Shown here in pieces: positions 21,609-26,491 of a stretch of DNA of 26,491 nucleotides. A model generated the notes under the pieces. It saw only the letters and a list, made by a program, of their open reading frames with translations, was not told where the DNA came from and did not search any database. Numbering within the stretch: the first letter of the stretch is position 1; each line of letters opens with the position of its first letter. This DNA is from Megasphaera sp. UBA5897 (GTDB lineage Bacteria; Bacillota; Negativicutes; Veillonellales; Megasphaeraceae), in assembly GCA_002431345.1 (NCBI GenBank), contig DJEN01000101.1, positions 5,817 through 32,307 of the forward strand, in the 5' to 3' direction. The position numbers and the translations under genes are program-made.

Positions 21609-22121
21609 TTATTTCTTTCCTTCTTTAGTCGCATGGCGCGCCCGGTGTGTCTGCTGCGGATGACGCAGAATGTGAAACATGTGGGTGCTTGTCCGACGAA
21701 TGCGGGCACCGGTGTTTTTCATGCGGCGGATTGTCGTGATTTTAGATTTGCGTTTCGGGCGCATATCGCGGATAGAGCCAAAATCACCGCGGCGGATACT
21801 CGTCGCTTTTACGCGGTCAGACCGCAGATTGACTTTTAAAGCACTCATGATTTGACTGGCTTTTAAATCAATATTAAAACTGTAAATATCGGCAGCTACA
21901 TATGCCAGTAACGGATAGGCATGCATGCAGATATGGGAATTGCTGGAAACGGCAATACAAGTCAATTCGTCATCGACGTGGTAAAACGTAATGCCGTCCA
22001 ATGGCGCGCCGACGAGTTCAAAAGCTCGTTTCACTAAAGGCTGTAGTTCTTCTGGCCGTGTAAATGTTGTTTTGCAGTTGTAAAAGTCTATTAGCAAATG
22101 CTTTCCTAATGTATTGTTCAT
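21609..22121 (-). CDS. SpeD-family (S-adenosylmethionine decarboxylase-like) protein with altered catalytic residues
   Basis: AdoMet decarboxylase is a self-cleaving pyruvoyl enzyme of spermidine synthesis. Residues 1-118 match the bacterial class: LGKHLLIDFYNC at the start, FYHVDDELTCIAV, SHICMHAYPLLAYVAADIYS. The pyruvoyl serine is Ser62 and His67 matches the processing histidine. But the usual Glu before the serine is Asn61, and the position of the catalytic cysteine of the Thermotoga enzyme is Phe82. Residues 120-170 form an extra, very basic tail (RPKRKSK, RIRR, HRARH) absent from short SpeD proteins of about 125 residues. No speE is adjacent. It may decarboxylate another amino acid or be inactive. 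ATG 22121 has GGGTGG five bases upstream; a GTG at 22130 is less likely. Confidence 0.8.
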   Translation of the reverse strand: MNNTLGKHLLIDFYNCKTTFTRPEELQPLVKRAFELVGAPLDGITFYHVDDELTCIAVSSNSHICMHAYPLLAYVAADIYSFNIDLKASQIMSALKVNLRSDRVKATSIRRGDFGSIRDMRPKRKSKITTIRRMKNTGARIRRTSTHMFHILRHPQQTHRARHATKEGKK

Positions 22122-22150
22122 GATTTCCACCCATTATTTTAGTACAGTTC

Positions 22151-22179
22151 ATTATATACTGTTTTTTGATTCTTGTAAA
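22151..22179 (-). promoter_or_regulatory. Promoter of the SpeD-like gene
   Basis: Minus strand: TTTACA (22174-22179), a 17-bp spacer and TATAAT (22151-22156). A short dyad, ACAGT (22144-22148) with ACTGT (22158-22162), brackets the -10 and could be an operator. Confidence 0.7.
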
Positions 22180-22360
22180 CGGAATTTTACAAAAGAAAAT
22201 AGGCGTATTATAGATATATAAATTTTCTATACGTTCAGCAAGGGCATAGATTGGCGTACGGACAGAAACATTACATAGCTGCAGCGTGATACGTATATTA
22301 AAAATGCAAGCTTCTATGCAGCATGCAAAAATGCAGATGTACGATTTGTATTACTGTACA
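22180..22360. other. Intergenic stretch upstream of the nad promoter
   Basis: AT-rich spacer between the divergent SpeD-like and nad promoters. It holds repeated ATGCA words at 22304-22335 and a TGTAC/GTACA pair (22338-22342 and 22356-22360). No gene or recognised RNA is seen. Confidence 0.4.
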
Positions 22361-22411
22361 GACTATTGACAAGACAATAGTCTTGTCAAGAAGAAGCACC
22401 TGGGATATAAT
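22361..22411 (+). promoter_or_regulatory. nadABC promoter with interlocking palindromic operator
   Basis: The promoter is TTGTCA (22383-22388), a 17-bp spacer and TATAAT (22406-22411). The -35 is the right half of a perfect palindrome: TTGACAAGAC (22366-22375), AATA, GTCTTGTCAA (22380-22389). A second perfect dyad, GACTATTG (22361-22368) and CAATAGTC (22375-22382), overlaps it. Repression is the likely outcome. NiaR (YrxA) controls nad genes in many Firmicutes, but the motif match was not verified. Confidence 0.75.
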
Positions 22412-22488
22412 ACAATCAATTGCAATACTTGCTGGATACGATACAGAAAGAACAGCCAGCTGCGATGCAAATGGGGAGGAAGTGCACG

Positions 22489-23397
22489 ATGGAATATATA
22501 GAAGATGAAATACTTCGATTAAAAAAGGAAAAACAAGCTGTTATTTTGGCGCATTATTATGTGCCGGATGAAGTGCAGGAAATAGCAGATTATATTGGTG
22601 ATTCCTTTGCGCTCAGCAAAAAGGCCGTAGAAACAGACGCTAAGATTATTGTGTTTGCCGGCGTGCGTTTTATGGGAGAAAGCGCAAAAATGCTGAATCC
22701 GGATAAAAAAGTTCTCATGCCGGATCGGACTGCAGACTGTCCGATGGCTCATATGGCGTCAGTAAAGACTATAGAAGAAGTGCGCCAACAGTATGATGAC
22801 GTGGCCGTCGTCTGCTATATCAACTCGACAACGGAACTAAAGGCAGCTGCCGATGTTTGTGTCACGTCATCTAATGCAGTCCGAATTGTCAGGAAGCTGC
22901 CGAACAAAACCATTTTTTTTACGCCGGATAAGAATTTGGGACATTATGTATCAACCCAAGTGCCGGAAAAACAGTTTATCTTGAATGATGGATTTTGTCC
23001 GCGTCATGATTCGATTCGTACCGATGTAGTTCAAGCAGCGAAGAAAAAATATCCGCACGCGTTGTTTTTAGCGCATCCAGAATGTCCAAAGGATGTATTG
23101 GCATTGGCTGATTATATAGGCAGTACATCAGGCATCATTCAATATGCATCGGCTTCGCCGGCCCGGGAATTTATTATTGGCACGGAAAATGGGGTACTGT
23201 ATGAACTGCAGACCCGAAATCCGGGAAAAGTATTTTATCCGGCTATGGAAGACCAATACTGCATCAACATGAAGAAGGTAACGCTGGAAAAAGTACGGGA
23301 CTGTCTTCGTGACGAAACGAATGAAGTGCATGTTGATGCGGAACTTAGCCGCCGGGCTGTGCGCGCATTGGACAACATGCTGAAATTGGCCCAATAA
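22489..23397 (+). CDS. nadA: Quinolinate synthase NadA
   Basis: NadA condenses iminoaspartate with dihydroxyacetone phosphate to quinolinate in de novo NAD synthesis, using a [4Fe-4S] cluster. The 302-residue protein shows the start ILAHYYVPDEVQEIADYIGDS and the cluster ligands Cys84 (TADCPMA), Cys170 (GFCPRH) and Cys258 (QYCINMKKV). SSNA (127-130), AHPECP and STSGII are also conserved. ATG 22489 is chosen: GGGGAGGA (22473-22480) precedes it, and an in-frame ATG at 22420 would lie almost at the transcription start. It heads nadA-nadB-nadC. Confidence 0.97.
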   Translation: MEYIEDEILRLKKEKQAVILAHYYVPDEVQEIADYIGDSFALSKKAVETDAKIIVFAGVRFMGESAKMLNPDKKVLMPDRTADCPMAHMASVKTIEEVRQQYDDVAVVCYINSTTELKAAADVCVTSSNAVRIVRKLPNKTIFFTPDKNLGHYVSTQVPEKQFILNDGFCPRHDSIRTDVVQAAKKKYPHALFLAHPECPKDVLALADYIGSTSGIIQYASASPAREFIIGTENGVLYELQTRNPGKVFYPAMEDQYCINMKKVTLEKVRDCLRDETNEVHVDAELSRRAVRALDNMLKLAQ

Positions 23398-23413
23398 GAG
23401 AGGAAAATATACC

Positions 23414-24730
23414 ATGAATAAGAAAAAAACAGATATTGTTATTGTGGGTACAGGAGCCAGCGGTCTGTTTGCGGCACTGCATCTGCCGCAGGATAAACAA
23501 ATTTTGATGATTACCAAAGATGAAGTGGAAAACAGTGACTCCTTTTTGGCACAGGGAGGTATCTGCGTGCTTCGCGATGCCGATGACTACGACAGCTTTA
23601 TGGAAGATACCCTAAAGGCCGGCCATTATGAAAACCGCAGAGAATCCGTTGACATTATGATTCGTTCTTCACAGGAAATAATCCGCGAGCTTATCGCCTG
23701 CGGCGTCGAATTTGCCCGTATGCCGGACGGACAGCTTGATTATACGCGTGAAGGCTGTCATTCCCGGGCTAGAATCCTGTTTCATGAAGATATTACAGGT
23801 AAAGAGATTACAAGCAAATTGTTGGCTGCTGTCAGAAAATTGCCCAATGTGACGATTCTTGATTTTACGACGATGGTAGACATTATTGCGGCAGGAAACC
23901 GCTGTCTGGGCATATTGGCGAAGGATAGGCAGGGGCGTTTTTGGGCCATTGAAGCCGGTCAGACGATTTTGGCCAGTGGCGGTGTTGGCGGATTGTATGA
24001 TCATTCGACGAATTTTCCGCATTTGACCGGGGATGCCTTGGCGATTGCCATGAGACGCGGCGTACAGCTGGAACACATTGATTACGTTCAAATTCATCCT
24101 ACGTCGCTGTATTCCAAACAGCCGGGACGCAGCTTTCTTATTTCTGAATCTGTCCGCGGCGAAGGAGCTAAGCTGCGTGGCAAAGACGGGCAGCGTTTTG
24201 CTAATGAAGTATTGCCGCGCGATTTGATGACAGCAGAGATACGCAGGCAGATGAAAAAGGACAATAGGCCCTATGTATGGCTGGACATGACGGTTTTGGG
24301 CGCAGAAACGATAAAAAATCATTTTCCGCATATTTACGAACGCTGTCTGGAAGACGGGATAGACGCGACCAAAGACTGGGTTCCAGTCACGCCGGCACAG
24401 CATTACTTTATGGGTGGTATTCATGTAGATACGGACAGTAAAACGACGATGGACAATTTGTATGCTGTTGGTGAAACGAGCTGCAACGGTGTTCATGGTA
24501 AAAATCGACTGGCAAGCAATTCCCTTTTGGAAAGCTTGGTATTTGGAAAACGGGCAGCCCAGCACATCGGACACGCTTATGAAGCGGGCAGCACAGCGGC
24601 AGACACAGCCGTGTTTGATGCGGCGGCAGCAAAAGCAGAAGCTGCCATTGAGACACAGAAGGATACGCTGGCACAGCAGTACAAAACGGCGATATTACAG
24701 GAAATGGAAAGGGAGCAGCAAGCAGAATGA
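23414..24730 (+). CDS. nadB: L-aspartate oxidase NadB (short form)
   Basis: NadB oxidises L-aspartate to iminoaspartate with FAD, feeding NadA. The 438-residue protein begins with the FAD motif DIVIVGTGASGLFAALHL (7-24). SFLAQGGICV, SRARILFHEDITGKEI, TILASGGVGGLY, YVQIHPTSLY, SESVRGEGAKLR and HYFMGGIHVD follow, then AVGETSCNGVHGKNRLASNSLLE near the end. It lacks most of the C-terminal helical domain of E. coli NadB (about 540 residues) and ends soon after the FAD domain, as short Firmicute forms do. It follows nadA by 16 bp and overlaps nadC by four bases. Confidence 0.96.
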   Translation: MNKKKTDIVIVGTGASGLFAALHLPQDKQILMITKDEVENSDSFLAQGGICVLRDADDYDSFMEDTLKAGHYENRRESVDIMIRSSQEIIRELIACGVEFARMPDGQLDYTREGCHSRARILFHEDITGKEITSKLLAAVRKLPNVTILDFTTMVDIIAAGNRCLGILAKDRQGRFWAIEAGQTILASGGVGGLYDHSTNFPHLTGDALAIAMRRGVQLEHIDYVQIHPTSLYSKQPGRSFLISESVRGEGAKLRGKDGQRFANEVLPRDLMTAEIRRQMKKDNRPYVWLDMTVLGAETIKNHFPHIYERCLEDGIDATKDWVPVTPAQHYFMGGIHVDTDSKTTMDNLYAVGETSCNGVHGKNRLASNSLLESLVFGKRAAQHIGHAYEAGSTAADTAVFDAAAAKAEAAIETQKDTLAQQYKTAILQEMEREQQAE

Positions 24731-25578
24731 ACAGTATAACGATGAAATTACAGGCAGAACCGCTTATCCGCATGGCACTGCAGGAAGATATTACGAGTGA
24801 AGACGTATCGACCAATGCGATTATGCCGGAAGACTGTCAGGGAGAAGTCGAATTGATTTGCAAGCAGGATGGCATTATTGCCGGATTGGATGTCTTTTCC
24901 CGCGCGTTTACGCTTTTGGATGAAAATGTTTGGTTTGAATTTTTCGTTAAAGATGGCGATGCTGTTAAAAAAGGACAAGTAGCGGCAAAAGTTATCGGCA
25001 ATATCCGGGTGCTGTTGTCGGGAGAACGAGTGGCTCTCAACTACTTGCAGCGTATGAGCGGCATTGCTACGTATACGCGCCATATGGCAGATTTGCTGGC
25101 AGGGACACAGATTACGCTGCTGGATACGCGTAAGACAACGCCCAATATGCGCGTATTTGAAAAATATGCAGTCACAGTAGGCGGCGGCAAAAATCACCGC
25201 TATAATTTATCCGATGGGATTTTGCTCAAAGACAACCATATCAACGCAGCCGGCTCGGTCAAAAAAGCCATCGAAATGGCTAAAGCCTATGCACCGTTTG
25301 TACGCAAAATCGAAGTAGAAACAGAAAATCTTGATATGGTACAGGAAGCAGTAGAAGCAGAAGCCGATATTATTATGTTGGATAACATGTCTCACGACAT
25401 GATGAAACAGGCTGTAAAACTGATTGACGGCCGGGCAGAGACAGAGTGTTCCGGCAATGTGACAGCGGAAAATATTGCCGGATTGGCGGATATTGGCATT
25501 GATTATATTTCTAGCGGTGCCCTGACGCATTCGGCACCGATTTTGGATTTATCGTTAAAGAATTTACGGCGTATTTAA
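24727..25578 (+). CDS. nadC: Nicotinate-nucleotide pyrophosphorylase (quinolinate phosphoribosyltransferase)
   Basis: NadC joins quinolinate with PRPP to give nicotinate mononucleotide, CO2 and pyrophosphate. The 283-residue protein has LQEDITSEDVSTNAI at the start, LSGERVALNYLQRMSGIAT, and the signature LDTRKTTPNMRVFEKYAVTVGGGKNHRYNLSDGILLKDNH. Late residues EVETEN, IMLDNMS and IDYISSGALTHSAP complete the active site. It overlaps nadB by ATGA, giving tight coupling of the three-step NAD route. Confidence 0.97.
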   Translation: MNSITMKLQAEPLIRMALQEDITSEDVSTNAIMPEDCQGEVELICKQDGIIAGLDVFSRAFTLLDENVWFEFFVKDGDAVKKGQVAAKVIGNIRVLLSGERVALNYLQRMSGIATYTRHMADLLAGTQITLLDTRKTTPNMRVFEKYAVTVGGGKNHRYNLSDGILLKDNHINAAGSVKKAIEMAKAYAPFVRKIEVETENLDMVQEAVEAEADIIMLDNMSHDMMKQAVKLIDGRAETECSGNVTAENIAGLADIGIDYISSGALTHSAPILDLSLKNLRRI

Positions 25579-25583
25579 TAGAA

Positions 25584-25626
25584 AAGCAAAGAGGACTGAC
25601 GTTTCGTGCGGCAGTCCTCTTTGCTT
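25584..25626. terminator. Hairpin after nadC, probable terminator
   Basis: A perfect 15-bp stem (25584-25598 with 25612-25626, core AAAGAGGACTG with CAGTCCTCTTT) has a 13-nt loop. There is no long T-run on the plus side, so it is a less typical terminator for nadABC. Confidence 0.65.
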
Positions 25627-25682
25627 GTAGTTTGTAGTTTGCAGTTTGCAGTTTGTAGTTTGCAGTTTATAGTTTATGGCTT
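25627..25682. repeat. Heptanucleotide tandem repeat
   Basis: Seven near-perfect 7-bp units of G(T/C)AGTTT (the seventh starts with A) are followed by a degenerate eighth, ATGGCTT. They sit between the nadABC and clpB terminators, outside any gene. Confidence 0.9.
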
Positions 25683-25703
25683 ATCATCAAAGACTAAAAA
25701 AAG

Positions 25704-25739
25704 AATGGTGCATGAGGGAGAAAAACCTCATGTACCATT
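25704..25739 (-). terminator. Terminator of clpB
   Basis: A 14-bp stem joins 25704-25717 and 25726-25739 (one G-T wobble at 25710/25733) around an 8-nt loop. On the minus strand it is followed by TTCTTTTTTT. It lies 18 bp beyond the clpB stop. Confidence 0.8.
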
Positions 25740-25757
25740 TTAAGAAAATAGTTGGTA

Positions 25758-26491
25758 TTATGCTTCATGCGGACGCATTGGCGTGAAAGTAAATTCGCTG
25801 CCGTCAAAGTCAATAGATACCGTATCACCTTCACGAACCGTACCGGCAATGATGTCGCGGCTCAAGGCTGTTTCTACCGTATGAGTAATCAAGCGGCGGA
25901 GCGGACGGGCACCAAACTGCGGATTGAAACCTTGATCGGCCAAAGCTTGGAGTGCATTGTCTGTCCAAGTAAGATGAATTTTGACTTGTTTTTCCAAACG
26001 TTTTCCAAGGCGTTCCAAGAGAATAGAAGCAATGTCTTTGACTTGTTCTTTTTGGAGTGCTTTGAAGACGACAATATCATCGACACGGTTGAGAAATTCC
26101 GGACGGAAGTATTGTTTGAGCAATTCCCGAACTTTTTTATTTGCTTCATCATAATCTTTAGATTCCAAAATTTCATGAGAACCTAAGTTACTGGTCATGA
26201 TAATAATCGTGTTCTTGAAGTTGACAACACGGCCTTTCCCGTCGGTCAGGCGGCCGTCATCCAGAATCTGCAGCAGAACGTTGAAAATATCCGGATGGGC
26301 TTTTTCGATTTCATCCAACAAAATAACGCTGTACGGACGACGGCGAACGGCTTCTGTCAGCTGGCCGCCTTCATCGTAACCAACGTATCCCGGAGGAGCC
26401 CCGATTAAACGGGATACCGTATGTTTTTCCATATATTCAGACATATCGATACGAATGATATTGCGTTCATCATCGAAGAGGGATTCAGCCA
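25758..26491 (-). CDS. clpB: ATP-dependent chaperone ClpB, C-terminal part (runs off window)
   Basis: ClpB is an AAA+ hexamer that disaggregates proteins together with DnaK. Only the last 244 residues are in the window; the reading frame stays open to the edge. Visible are AESLFDDERNIIRIDMSEYMEKH, then the second nucleotide-binding domain: GAPPGYVGYDEGGQLTEAVR (pore loop), VILLDEIEKAHPDIFNVL (Walker B), IIIMTSNLGS (sensor 1) and the GARPLRRLI sensor 2 motif. The Walker A motif lies outside. The sequence fits ClpB rather than ClpC, which ends differently. No start codon is visible here. Confidence 0.95.
   Translation of the reverse strand, partial: AESLFDDERNIIRIDMSEYMEKHTVSRLIGAPPGYVGYDEGGQLTEAVRRRPYSVILLDEIEKAHPDIFNVLLQILDDGRLTDGKGRVVNFKNTIIIMTSNLGSHEILESKDYDEANKKVRELLKQYFRPEFLNRVDDIVVFKALQKEQVKDIASILLERLGKRLEKQVKIHLTWTDNALQALADQGFNPQFGARPLRRLITHTVETALSRDIIAGTVREGDTVSIDFDGSEFTFTPMRPHEA

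Noticed and set aside
22420..22488. Upstream ATG for nadA at 22420
   Set aside because: It lies just behind the -10 box, about at the transcription start, and has no ribosome site; GGGGAGGA precedes ATG 22489.

Overview
The window looks like chromosomal core DNA from a low-to-mid GC Firmicute. A T-box leader precedes ileS, rplM-rpsI form a pair, there is a RecD2-type helicase and a nadABC operon, and intrinsic terminators are abundant. Exported enzymes with short signal peptides and general gene style are compatible with the Negativicutes (Veillonellales, Megasphaera-like). That placement is inference from gene content; no rRNA is present to fix it.

Left part (1-5400): two opposed terminator hairpins with a mutually exclusive pairing (1-105); an exported S66 LD-carboxypeptidase; a small heavy-metal-binding protein; rplM-rpsI with a strong promoter, leader and terminator; an orphan XRE regulator on the minus strand; a membrane-anchored thioredoxin-fold protein in which both active-site cysteines are serines; tRNA-Val(GAC) with its own promoter and terminator; and a beta-hydroxyacid dehydrogenase.

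Accessory island (about 5400-7100): a small acidic-loop membrane protein of unknown role, then a DpnI-type restriction endonuclease (dpnC) and, overlapping it by 4 bases, a 56-codon dpnD-like gene. This is the compact DpnI methyl-directed restriction cassette, which cuts Dam-methylated GATC and carries no methyltransferase. It ends in a terminator that also lies directly in front of the next gene.

Middle (7100-17650): an exported purple-acid-phosphatase-like metallophosphatase with a YibE/F membrane protein; T-box-controlled ileS; an EamA exporter; the Ser/Thr symporter SstT behind a promoter with dyads; a triple zinc-ribbon protein; and a LysP-type permease on the minus strand with a dyad in its promoter spacer.

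Right part (17700-26491): chorismate mutase, recD2 and comF as a tightly packed + strand cluster; convergent to it an HD-GYP phosphodiesterase and a SpeD-family protein with altered catalytic residues; nadA-nadB-nadC behind a promoter whose -35 is covered by two interlocking palindromes; a heptamer tandem repeat; and the 3' end of clpB (minus strand) running off the window.

Most genes are ordinary. The observations most worth checking are the DpnI/DpnD cassette, the redox-dead thioredoxin-like protein, the non-canonical SpeD homologue, the attenuator-like structure at the left edge, the terminator hairpin buried inside comF, and the nad operator.
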